Assembly: GCA_004553545.1 (NCBI GenBank)
Contig: SFLD01000050.1
Span: 1-25,372 of the forward strand
Source: Clostridiales bacterium
GTDB taxonomy: Bacteria > Bacillota > Clostridia > Oscillospirales > Oscillospiraceae
Direction of reading: 5' to 3'
DNA length: 25,372 nt
Below the pieces are notes generated by a model. That model did not search any database. It was given only the letters and a program-made list of their open reading frames with translations, and had not been told where the DNA came from. Shown in pieces: positions 1-8,800 of the stretch. Position numbers and translations under genes: made by a program. Within the stretch, counting starts at the first letter, position 1. Each line of letters opens with the position of its first letter.

Positions 1-3000
1 GTTTTGGGTGTAGGGGATTCCGCTTCGGAGATTTCCGAATGGACGTTGGTCTCTTTGGGAGAACCTGTAAAAGATATTTATGCGGGTAGCAATGAAACAT
101 TTTTCCTGACGGAGAGCGGTGATCTCTATGTGGCGGGCAAGTTTGGCAGTGAGACCTATACGGAGCCTTATCGCATCGCCCAGAACATTGACCGGCTGCA
201 GGGCTATTATGCCATCCGTGGGACGGAGTATGTGGATACCAGCGACAGTAGCCTGCCGGTCAAGACCCTGGTGAACCCCGGTGAGATGAACCTTGGGGAC
301 ATCCAGTATTACCTGGAGGACGGAAAGGTCTATATAAAGGGCAAGAATAATTATGGTCAGCTGGGCCTGGGAGATGAGAAGTATAGCTACGACGATTATC
401 AGCAGGTGACAGCGCTGGCAGATAAGCGGATTTCCAATGTGTGGAATTTTGGAAGTACAACTTGCTTCGCTACAGATGATGGTAAGCTGTATGCTGCTGG
501 AATTAATAACGGGCATATCTTTGGCCAGGTCTATGAAAGCGACAGAAGCAGTCTGCCGGTATTCGTTCCCCTGGGGCTGAGCTATCCCAGCATCGCTCCC
601 GCCCTCCGGCTGACGGACGGCGCGGTGGGCAACCTGGAGGAGGCCGTTATCGGAGAAGGGACCTGTTCCGGCAAGCTCCATGAGGCGGAGCTGCGCCTGG
701 CCTTTGACACGGCAATCAGCGAGGGAAGCAACTTTGACTCCATCGTCCTGCGGGACAGCGACGGGAATCGGATCGGCGCGGTCCGCAGTGCGGACCTCAA
801 CTGCTTGGTGGTCCGCCGGAGCGCGGGCCTCACCAACGGCGAGACCTACACCCTCACCATCCCGGCCAACGCCGTCCAGAATGGCGGCGGCGTGGGCAAC
901 GAGGCCCTCACTGTGACCTTTACCTACTGCGGCCACGTCTTTACCAGCGTGGTCACCCAGCCCACCTGCACGGAAGCGGGCCAGGTGGAGAACACCTGCA
1001 CCGTCTGCGGCGCGGTGGAGACGGAGCCCCTGGAGGCCCTGGGCCACGACGTGGTCACCTTCTCGGGCTATCCCGCCACCTGCATGTGGGGCGGCTGGTC
1101 CGACGGGAGCTACTGCCGCCGCTGCGACAAGACCCTGACGCAGCAGGAGCGGCTCCCCGCCACCGGGAAGCATACGCCCAGGACCGTGGCCGCCAAGGCC
1201 GCCGCCTGCTCCGCAGCGGGCCTCAGCGAGTACACCGTCTGCAGCGTCTGCGGCCTGGTGCTCCAAGCACCGGAGGTCATTCCTCCCATCGGCCACAACT
1301 ATGTGAACGGCGTCTGCAGCATCTGCGGCGCAAAGCTCCCCAGCGGCATCGGCGGCGGGAGCGGCCAGGGCTGCAGCTTCACGATGAAGGTGACCAAGGC
1401 TCCCAGCTGCACCGAGAAGGGGGAGCTCACCTACACCTGCACCGTGCATGACGGCGAGAGCTTCACCGAGGAGATCCCCGCGCTGGAGCATGTCAAGTCC
1501 GTGACCAAGGTCGCAAACGATGCCACCTGCACGGAGGCCGGAAACACGGCAGAGATCACCTGCGCCCTGTGCGGAGCGATCCTGCAGGCGTCCGAGACCA
1601 TCGAAGCCACCGGCCATGACTGGAGAGAGGTGAGCGAGGAACCCACCTGCACCTGGGAGGGCTATACCGGCGAACGGTGCGCCAACTGCTATGAATGGCA
1701 GAACTGGACCAAGACCGCGGAGGCGCTGGGCCATGACCCCGTGACCGATGAGGCGGTGGCGCCGACTCACGACGACTCCGGCCTCACCGAGGGCAGCCAC
1801 TGCAGCCGCTGCGACGCGATCCTGACGGCGCAGACCGTGATCCCCGCCCTGGGGCACAACTATGTGACCGAGACCGTCCTTCCCACGGAGGAGGCGGACG
1901 GCTACATCCGCTCCAAGTGCGACTGCGGCAAGGAATCCGAGGTGATCCTGCCGAAGCTCACCCCCCGGGAGAGCTTCCAGGAGCAGACCTTCACCGACGC
2001 CGTGGCCGATTTCGTGGAAAAGGGCTATAACACCACCTTCTGGCACAACGCCATCCTCAACCGCACGGTGGACGACAACGTGGAAAAATGGCTGCGCATC
2101 ATGGCGCCCTCCGGCAGCGGGGTCTACGGCTTCGGCGGGAACTACTGGGGCACGGCCAACGAGACCCTCATCGGCCTGCAGATCGTGGACTACCTGGATT
2201 TCTCCTCCCTGGGGCGCATCAACTACGGGAAATACCTCACCGAGGCCCCGGAGGATACCTTCCCCTTCGTGGTGGACGCCTATCTGACGGTGGGCGGCAA
2301 GACCGTCGCCAGCGTGGGCAACGAGGAAGTGACCTTCGTCGTGAAGTTCAACCGGGATATGGACCGGGAGGATGACCTTCTGGTGTGCTTCGGCAGTAGC
2401 TATCCCTATGCCGAGTATGAGATCCCGGGCGGGTTCACCGACAGCCGCACCTGGCAGGGGACCACCACCCTGCGCACCATCATCGAGAACGGGTATCAGT
2501 TCTGGTCCATCGACGGCGGCCGCTCTGCGGCGGACGAAAACGGCGGACACCTCAAGCACTACAAGGACTGGGGCCGCTTCTCCTTCAAGATCGACACCAG
2601 TTCCGCCCAGGCGATGATCATGCAGGGCAGCGCCGAGAACGACGGCGTGCATCTCAGCTGGACCCAGGATGACTACAGCACGCTGGCGGGCTACAATGTC
2701 TACCGCGCCGAGAGCGAGACGGGCACGCCCGTCAAGCTGAACAGCTCCGTCATCCTGCCGGAGGCCGATCTCACCCAGCCGGGCCGGACCATCGGTTCCT
2801 TCGTCGATACCCAGGTGGAGGGCGGCAAGCGCTATTACTACAGCTTCACCGTGGTGCCCACCGACGTGGGCGCGGCGGAATCCAAGCCCTCCGGCCAGGT
2901 GAGCGTGGTGGCCAAGGACGTTCAGGCGCCGCAGATCATCCATACCCCGGTGACCACTGCGGTCACCGGCAGCAAGCTCTGTATCAGCGCCACCGTCACC

Positions 3001-3447
3001 GACAATGTGGCGGTGACCGGCGTGACGCTCTTCTACCGGACGACGGGAGAGAGCAGCTGGAAGTCGCTTCCCATGACGGCGAACAACAGCAAGTACTCGG
3101 TCTACCTTTCCGCTGCGGACATCACCCTGGCGGGGCTGGAGTACTACATCGTGGCGACCGACGGCGTCAGCGAGAGCTATGCCGGCGGACGGAACGCGGA
3201 GGATCCCTATACTGTCACCGTGCAGCAGGGGACCTCTGCGGGGGCCCTGGGCGATGTGGACGGCGACGGGGTCATCACCCTGAAGGACGCGCTGCTGGCG
3301 CTCCGGGCTGTTGCCCAGCTGGGGACCCTGACGGAGGAAGAGGCGATCCGGGCTGACGTCAACGGCAATGGTGCGGTGGACATCGGGGACGTGCTGCGCA
3401 TCATGCAGTATGTCAACGGCAGCATCGCCAGCATTTCTGAGGCGTAA
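1..3447 (+). CDS. Dockerin-bearing secreted multidomain protein, 5' end missing
   Basis: The reading frame is open to the left edge and position 1 lies inside an RCC1-type repeat, so the true start and any signal peptide lie outside the window. Modules in order, by nucleotide: RCC1-like repeats (1-590, with GVLGVGD-type and NNYGQLGLGD motifs), an SbsA-like Ig domain (about 592-927), eight or so Cys-rich repeats (928-1962), a module with a NYWGT...IVDYLDF motif recalling the end of a beta-helix (about 1966-2610), an Fn3-like domain (about 2620-2920), a further Ig-like domain (about 2925-3210), and a C-terminal type I dockerin (about 3235-3435). The dockerin has two Ca-binding loops, DVDGDGVITLKDALLALR and ADVNGNGAVDIGDVLRIMQ. 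Dockerins bind cohesins, and the next gene, 3 bases away, encodes cohesin-like modules. No catalytic domain is visible. The first 590 bases are clearly richer in A+T than the rest. The role is probably structural or adhesive at the cell surface (inference). Confidence 0.85.
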   Translation, partial: VLGVGDSASEISEWTLVSLGEPVKDIYAGSNETFFLTESGDLYVAGKFGSETYTEPYRIAQNIDRLQGYYAIRGTEYVDTSDSSLPVKTLVNPGEMNLGDIQYYLEDGKVYIKGKNNYGQLGLGDEKYSYDDYQQVTALADKRISNVWNFGSTTCFATDDGKLYAAGINNGHIFGQVYESDRSSLPVFVPLGLSYPSIAPALRLTDGAVGNLEEAVIGEGTCSGKLHEAELRLAFDTAISEGSNFDSIVLRDSDGNRIGAVRSADLNCLVVRRSAGLTNGETYTLTIPANAVQNGGGVGNEALTVTFTYCGHVFTSVVTQPTCTEAGQVENTCTVCGAVETEPLEALGHDVVTFSGYPATCMWGGWSDGSYCRRCDKTLTQQERLPATGKHTPRTVAAKAAACSAAGLSEYTVCSVCGLVLQAPEVIPPIGHNYVNGVCSICGAKLPSGIGGGSGQGCSFTMKVTKAPSCTEKGELTYTCTVHDGESFTEEIPALEHVKSVTKVANDATCTEAGNTAEITCALCGAILQASETIEATGHDWREVSEEPTCTWEGYTGERCANCYEWQNWTKTAEALGHDPVTDEAVAPTHDDSGLTEGSHCSRCDAILTAQTVIPALGHNYVTETVLPTEEADGYIRSKCDCGKESEVILPKLTPRESFQEQTFTDAVADFVEKGYNTTFWHNAILNRTVDDNVEKWLRIMAPSGSGVYGFGGNYWGTANETLIGLQIVDYLDFSSLGRINYGKYLTEAPEDTFPFVVDAYLTVGGKTVASVGNEEVTFVVKFNRDMDREDDLLVCFGSSYPYAEYEIPGGFTDSRTWQGTTTLRTIIENGYQFWSIDGGRSAADENGGHLKHYKDWGRFSFKIDTSSAQAMIMQGSAENDGVHLSWTQDDYSTLAGYNVYRAESETGTPVKLNSSVILPEADLTQPGRTIGSFVDTQVEGGKRYYYSFTVVPTDVGAAESKPSGQVSVVAKDVQAPQIIHTPVTTAVTGSKLCISATVTDNVAVTGVTLFYRTTGESSWKSLPMTANNSKYSVYLSAADITLAGLEYYIVATDGVSESYAGGRNAEDPYTVTVQQGTSAGALGDVDGDGVITLKDALLALRAVAQLGTLTEEEAIRADVNGNGAVDIGDVLRIMQYVNGSIASISEA
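928..1962 (+). repeat. Degenerate Cys-rich protein repeats (C-x10-C-x2-C...GH)
   Basis: About eight consecutive units of roughly 40 residues are encoded here. Most contain a PTC-like cysteine, then a C-x2-C pair about 10 residues later, then a Gly-His at the unit end (for example PTCTEAG, CTVCG, LGHD). Some units have lost one cysteine (PTHDDSG, PTEEADG). The Cys3-His pattern could bind zinc or form disulfides, but I cannot tell which. The same family occurs in the following gene, where the copies are nearly identical. Confidence 0.8.
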
Positions 3448-3450
3448 GAT

Positions 3451-5607
3451 ATGAAACAAGTGAATTTTCGACCCATCCGGCGGGCGCTTTGCCTGCTCCT
3501 GTGCCTGGGGGTGCTGCTTGCGGCAGCCCCCCCGGCCAGGGCCGGGACCGCGGGCTCTCTGAGCCTGAGCACGGGCTCTGTGTCCCAGGGCGGCAGCGTG
3601 ACGCTGCGGCTGCGGGCGGAGCAGCTGACGGGGCTGGGGGCGCTGGACCTCTACCTCCGTTATGACAGCGAAAACCTCTCTTATACCAGCCATACCAAGA
3701 CGGGGCTTGGTGCCGGGGACGGAACGCTGCTGCTGTGCAGCGAGACGGAGGCCGGGCTGCTGCACCTCACCATGGCCTGCGCCAGCGGGATCTCAGGTAC
3801 CGGCGAGCTGGCCCAGATCACGTTCACGGCCCGGGACGGGGCGGTGTGCCAGAACTATCCCGTGGAGCTCATCGTCAGCGAGGCACTGGACCCCGAGGGG
3901 GCATCCCTGGCGCTGGGCGCCAGCTCCGGCACCATCCAGGTGTCGGCACGGCAGGTCCCGCTGGTCCGATTCTCGTCCCAGCTCTCCGCCAGCCAGGTGA
4001 AGACCGGCGAGACGGTGACGTTCTCGGTCTCTGCCGGCAATACCCAGAATATGGCGGGCGGCACCTTCCGTTTTTACTATGACGACGCGGTCCTGACGCT
4101 GGAGGACATCGCCCCCGGTGGTTCCCTGGACGGGATTTACTGTGACTATGATAAGGTCAAGTCCGGCTATGCCTCCGTGACCTGCCTTGCCACGAGTGCC
4201 ATCCCCGCCGGGACCTTCCTGACGCTCCGCTTCACGGCGAACAAGCCGGGAACGGCCCAGATCCGCTGCGTCCCCCAGGAACTCATCGATGCAGACATGA
4301 ATTCTCTGGAGAGCTCGGAGCTTACGGCTCAGGTGACGGTGACGCAGCCGGACCTGCCGGTGGTGCTCCCGACCCTGGCGCTCTCCTGCACGCAGGAGCA
4401 TATCCGCTCCGGCGACGGCGTGGACCTGACACTGACCCTGTCGAAAAACAGCGGCATCGCGGCCCTGGTGCTGAACGTGAACTATGATCGGGCTGTGCTG
4501 CAGTACATCAAGAGTGAAGCTCTGAGTACCGAAAGCGGGATCGCCATGGTCAACGACGGGACGGACGGAACGGTGCGCCTGGTGTATGCCGGGGGCGTGC
4601 TCCCCGCGGAGACGGTCCTGCTGACCCTGCATTTCCGGGCCAACACGGAAAAACCTGTGGAAACGGCGGTCACGCTGGCGGTGGAAAGCACCCTGGCGGA
4701 GGACGGAACGGCCCTGCAGACGGAGAGCGCCGGCAAGACGCTGGCCATCCACGCGGTGAAGGTCCTTCCCGCCGTTCCGGCCACCTGCTCGGCCACCGGA
4801 CTGACGGAGGGCAAGCAATGCGATCCCTGCGGCGAAACCATTGAGGCGCAGCAGGTGGTCCCCAAGCTCCCGCATACCGAGGTCATCGACGCGGCGAAAG
4901 CCCCCACCTGCACAGAGACCGGCCTGACAGAGGGTAAGCACTGCTCCGTCTGCGGCGAGGTCCTGGCAGCGCAGAAAGTGGTCCCCGCCAACGGCCATAC
5001 CGAGGTCATCGACGCGGCCAAGGCCCCCACCTGCACGGAGACCGGCCTGACGGAGGGCAAGCACTGCTCCGTCTGCGGCGCGGTCCTGGCGGCGCAGAAA
5101 GTGGTCCCCGCCAACGGCCATACCGAGGTCATCGACGCGGCCAAGGCCCCCACCTGTACAGCTGCCGGCCTGACGGAGGGCAAGCACTGCTCCGTCTGCG
5201 GCGCAGTCCTGACGGCGCAGCAGAGCGTCCCGGCCCTGGGCAATGACTGGGGAGCGTGGACGCAGACGCTGGCCCCCGGCTATGAGACCCCGGGACAGGA
5301 GAGCCGCAGCTGCAGCCGCTGCAAGGAGGCGGAGACCCGCGTGATCCCCTCTCTTCTGGATCAACTCCTTTTCCTGGAGATCCGAAAGATATCCGACAAC
5401 GAATGGGAGATGGACGTCCCTGCCGGGGTCCGGGTGCTGCTGGGCAGCTATCTCAGCACCGGGCAGCAGCAGAGCGTCCGGGAGCTCTCCGACGGCAGTG
5501 CCGCCGGGACCCTCCGCTTCTCCCTGCCGGACGACAGCGCCTCCGCGAAGTTCTTCTTCCTCCGCATGGACTACGGTCCCCTCTGCTGCAAGGCGGTGGG
5601 GGAGTGA
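3451..5607 (+). CDS. Secreted protein with three cohesin-like modules and Cys-rich repeats
   Basis: This is a 718-residue protein. The ATG lies 3 bases after the preceding stop, with its GAGG ribosome site inside the end of that gene, which implies translational coupling. The N-terminus is a type I signal peptide (basic start, hydrophobic CLLLCLGVLLAA, cleavage near ARA/GTA at about residue 31). Three beta-sandwich modules follow at about residues 34-167, 170-302 and 306-435. Each shows the cohesin pattern: an early GxxVTL strand, then ALDLYLRYD- or GGTFRFYYDDAVL-like strands, then LAQITF- or LTLRFTA-like strands, and a closing GTIQVS-like strand. Residues 437-640 are Cys-rich repeats including three almost identical 41-residue copies. 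A small C-terminal beta domain ends near FFLRMDYGPLC. There is no dockerin, LPXTG or SLH motif, so attachment to the cell is unexplained. It is the likely scaffold partner for the upstream dockerin protein (inference). Assignment of the modules as cohesins is by pattern, not search. Confidence 0.8.
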   Translation: MKQVNFRPIRRALCLLLCLGVLLAAAPPARAGTAGSLSLSTGSVSQGGSVTLRLRAEQLTGLGALDLYLRYDSENLSYTSHTKTGLGAGDGTLLLCSETEAGLLHLTMACASGISGTGELAQITFTARDGAVCQNYPVELIVSEALDPEGASLALGASSGTIQVSARQVPLVRFSSQLSASQVKTGETVTFSVSAGNTQNMAGGTFRFYYDDAVLTLEDIAPGGSLDGIYCDYDKVKSGYASVTCLATSAIPAGTFLTLRFTANKPGTAQIRCVPQELIDADMNSLESSELTAQVTVTQPDLPVVLPTLALSCTQEHIRSGDGVDLTLTLSKNSGIAALVLNVNYDRAVLQYIKSEALSTESGIAMVNDGTDGTVRLVYAGGVLPAETVLLTLHFRANTEKPVETAVTLAVESTLAEDGTALQTESAGKTLAIHAVKVLPAVPATCSATGLTEGKQCDPCGETIEAQQVVPKLPHTEVIDAAKAPTCTETGLTEGKHCSVCGEVLAAQKVVPANGHTEVIDAAKAPTCTETGLTEGKHCSVCGAVLAAQKVVPANGHTEVIDAAKAPTCTAAGLTEGKHCSVCGAVLTAQQSVPALGNDWGAWTQTLAPGYETPGQESRSCSRCKEAETRVIPSLLDQLLFLEIRKISDNEWEMDVPAGVRVLLGSYLSTGQQQSVRELSDGSAAGTLRFSLPDDSASAKFFFLRMDYGPLCCKAVGE
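4873..5241 (+). repeat. Three tandem 123-bp repeats (41 residues each)
   Basis: Copies begin at 4873, 4996 and 5119, exactly 123 bases apart. They are nearly identical in DNA and in protein (HTEVIDAAKAPTC..., GLTEGKHCSVCG...). The preserved reading frame and high identity indicate recent in-frame duplication. A more diverged unit precedes them (from about 4780) and a degenerate one follows (to about 5340). Confidence 0.95.
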
Positions 5608-5653
5608 CCTCTCCGCTGTGACCGGAAGTTCCCCGCCACAGACCGAAGCATTT

Positions 5654-5706
5654 GCCCCTCCGGGGCGGCAGCGCCAAGGCGAACTGCCGCGCCCGGAGGG
5701 GCTTTT
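5654..5706 (+). terminator. Rho-independent terminator after the cohesin operon
   Basis: A long GC-rich hairpin pairs GCCCCTCCGGG (5654 on) with CCCGGAGGGGC (to 5702). An inner GCGGCAG/CTGCCGC stem continues it, and TTTT follows at 5703-5706. It separates the secreted-protein operon from the smc operon. Confidence 0.88.
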
Positions 5707-5762
5707 CTGCGCGCTCTAAGGGGGAACGGGTCCCACTTTTTGGGGGAGTTTTGGATTTCTCC

Positions 5763-5791
5763 TTGAAAAAGCGGGGCTTCTCTGCTAAGAT
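5763..5791 (+). promoter_or_regulatory. Sigma-A promoter for the smc operon
   Basis: TTGAAA at 5763-5768 and TAAGAT at 5786-5791 are separated by 17 bases, in an otherwise AT-poor genome. The expected start is near 5798, giving a leader of about 75 bases to the GTG start of smc. No other promoter of this quality is seen before the long run of co-directional genes. Confidence 0.75.
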
Positions 5792-5874
5792 AAATTAGTT
5801 ATCATAGCGATATTCTACGATTTTCCCGGAAAGAGGGGCCGGAGGGCGTCTTTTCCCGGGGACGAGGTGGCAGA

Positions 5875-8800
5875 GTGTACTTAAAATCACTGACGATACA
5901 AGGATTCAAATCGTTCCCCGATGAGACCACGCTGAACTTCGGCGAGGACATCACCGCCATCGTGGGACCCAACGGCTCCGGCAAGTCCAACATCTCGGAC
6001 GCCATCCGCTGGGTCATGGGCGAGCAGAGCGCCAAGGGCCTCCGGGGCGCCAAGATGGAGGACGTCATCTTCGGCGGTACCGCCAAGCGGCCCCAGACGG
6101 GCTTCGCCCAGGTGACGCTGGTCATCGACAACAGCGCCCACATCTTCCCCACCATGGAGGAGGCCGAGGTGGCCGTGGCCCGGCGCTACTACCGCAGCGG
6201 CGAGAGCGAGTACTACATCAACCGCCAGTCCGTCCGGCTGAAGGACGTGACGGAGCTCTTCCTGGATACCGGCATGGGCAAGGAGGGCTACTCCATCATC
6301 GGCCAGGGGCGGATCGACGAGATCCTCTCCACCAAGAGCGGCGACCGGCGTGAGGTCTTTGAGGAGGCGGCGGGCATCTCCAAGTACCGCCACCGCAAGG
6401 AGGAGGCCGAGCGCAAGCTGGAGCGCACGGAGGAAAACCTCCTGCGCATCAACGACAAGATCGCGGAGCTGGAGCTCCAGGTGGAGCCTCTTCGCCAGCA
6501 GGCGGAGAAGGCCAAGCGCTACCTCATCCTGCGGGATGAGCTGCGGCTGCTGGAGATCTCCGTCTGGCTCACGAATCTGGAGAACCTGAAATCCGCCGCC
6601 CGGAAGCTGGAGGCGGACCTGCGGGCCGCCCAGGAGGAGCGGGACGCCGCCAAGACCGGGATGGATGCCCTCTTCGCGGAGAATGAGCGCCTGGGGCAGG
6701 AGATGCAGGCCAAGGACGTGGAGGCTGAGGGCCTCCGGGCCCAGGCGGCGGAGCTGGATGCCCAGGCCGCCGAGCAGGACTCCGCCGCCGCCGCGGGGGA
6801 GAGCAGCATCCACCACCTGGGGGAGAACATCCGGCGGCTGGAGGCGGAGCTCAGCGACACCCTGGGCCGCAGCGGGAGCTATGAATCCCAGGCGGAGGAG
6901 CAGGACGCCCAGGCGGAGACCCTTCGCCAGCGGGCGGAGGAGCTGAACGCCCAGCTGGAGACCATCCTGGCGGAGGCCCAGGCCGCCGCGCAGAAGGCCG
7001 GCGGCGCCGCCCAGGAGGCGGAAGCCCTCCGGACCCGGGAGGCCCAGGCCGTGGCTGCCGCCGCCGACGCGCGGGCCCAGGAGGCCGCCATCCTGGCGGA
7101 GGACCAGACCCTCACCGATCGCCGCGCCGCCGCCCAGGCGGACCGGGAGGCGGCGGAGGAGCGGCTCGCGGAAAAGACCAGGAAGGCCAAGACCAACCGG
7201 AGAGCCCTGGAGGACGCCCAGGACGAGGCCACCGCCGCCGCCAATATCATAAAGGGACATTCCCTCCGGATGGAGGAGCGGCGGAAGAAGGCTGCCGCGC
7301 TGGCCGAGGAGAAGGTGAAGCTCACCATGGAGGTGGGAGCCCACGACGACCGTGTCCGGCTCCTCACGGAGATGGAGAAGGACTACGAGGGCTTCCATAA
7401 GGCCGTGAAGCTGGTCTGCCAGGAGCAGAGCGGGCTCCGGGGCATCCACGGACCGGTGGCGAACCTGATGAAGACCGAGGGGAAGTACTCCCTGGCCATT
7501 GAGATCGCCCTGGGGGCGGGACTGCAGAACATCGTGGTGGACCGGGAGGAGGACGCCAAGAGCGCCATCGCCTTCCTGAAGCGCCGGGACGGGGGCCGAG
7601 CCACCTTCCTGCCCCTCACCGCCATCCGGGGCGACGAGCTCCGGGAGCGGGGCGTGGAGGCGGAGTTCGGCTTTGTGGGCATCGCCTCCCGCCTGGTGCG
7701 CTTTGACCCCAGGTATACCAACATCTTTCAGAACCTTCTGGGCAGGACGGTCATCGCGGAGGACCTGGACTGCGGCATCGCCATGGCCCGGAAGTACCGC
7801 AGCGCCTTCCGCATCGTGACGCTGGACGGCCAGGTCATCAACCGGGGCGGCTCCATGACCGGCGGCTCCGTCAGCCGCAGCGCGGGCGTCCTCAGCCGGG
7901 CGGCGGAGCTGGAGAAGCTCCGGAGCCGGACGGAGGCCCTGCACGCCAGGCTCCGGGAGGCCCAGACGGCGGAGGAGAGCGCCCGCCGGGAGCTGGACGC
8001 CGCCCAGTATGAGCTCAGCACCGCCCAGGCCCAGCAGCGGGCCGCGGAGGACGAGGTGCTGCGGCTCCAGGGCGTGAAGGAGCGCTTTGACCAGATGCTC
8101 GCCGCCCTGCGGGAGAGCGTGGAGAACCTCACCGGCGAGCTCACGGCCATCGACGGGCGGTTGGCGGAGAACAAGGACCGAGCGGAGAAGGCCCGGGAGA
8201 CCATCGCCCAGCGGGAAGGGGAGGCAGCGGAGCTCCGGCGGCAGGGAGAGGCGATCCTCTCCGGCCAGAGCGAGCTCCTGGCCCAGGCCGAGCAGCTGCG
8301 GGAGACCGTCTCCGCCCGGCGGGAAGAGCTTGCCTCTCTTGCCACCAACCGGGAGGCCGCCCTGCGCCGGGCGGAGGACTTCCGGCAGATGGCGGCGGAC
8401 CTCAGCGGCGACCGGGCGCAGAAGGAGGAGACCCTGCAGCGCTACCGGGAGGAGATCGGGACGGCCCAGGCGGAGATCCGCCGCTGCCGGGAGATCCAGG
8501 CGGAGAAAAAGGCCCGGGCCGACGCCATCCGGGCAGAGCTTGCGGGCATCAGCCAGGCAAAGCTCCAGCTGGAGGCCCAGCGCACCGCCAAGATCCGGGA
8601 GGGCCAGGAGATGAACGAGCGCTACCTGGACCTGGACCGGGCAGTGGGCAAGCTGGACACCAAGCGGGCCACCTCCGCCATGGAGGAAAAGCAGATCCTG
8701 GACCGGCTCTGGGAGACCTACGAGCTGAACCACAGTGACGCCCAGGCCCAGCGCATCGAGCTGGAGAGCCTTGCCAAGGCCAACCGCCGCATCGGCGAGC

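Noticed and set aside
4873..5241. Regular direct repeats that could suggest a CRISPR array
   Set aside because: The unit is 123 bases with no unique spacers and is an in-frame 41-residue coding repeat.
3793..5364. A 523-codon minus-strand frame opposite the cohesin gene
   Set aside because: It has no recognisable domain or ribosome site; the + frame has a signal peptide and cohesin-like modules.
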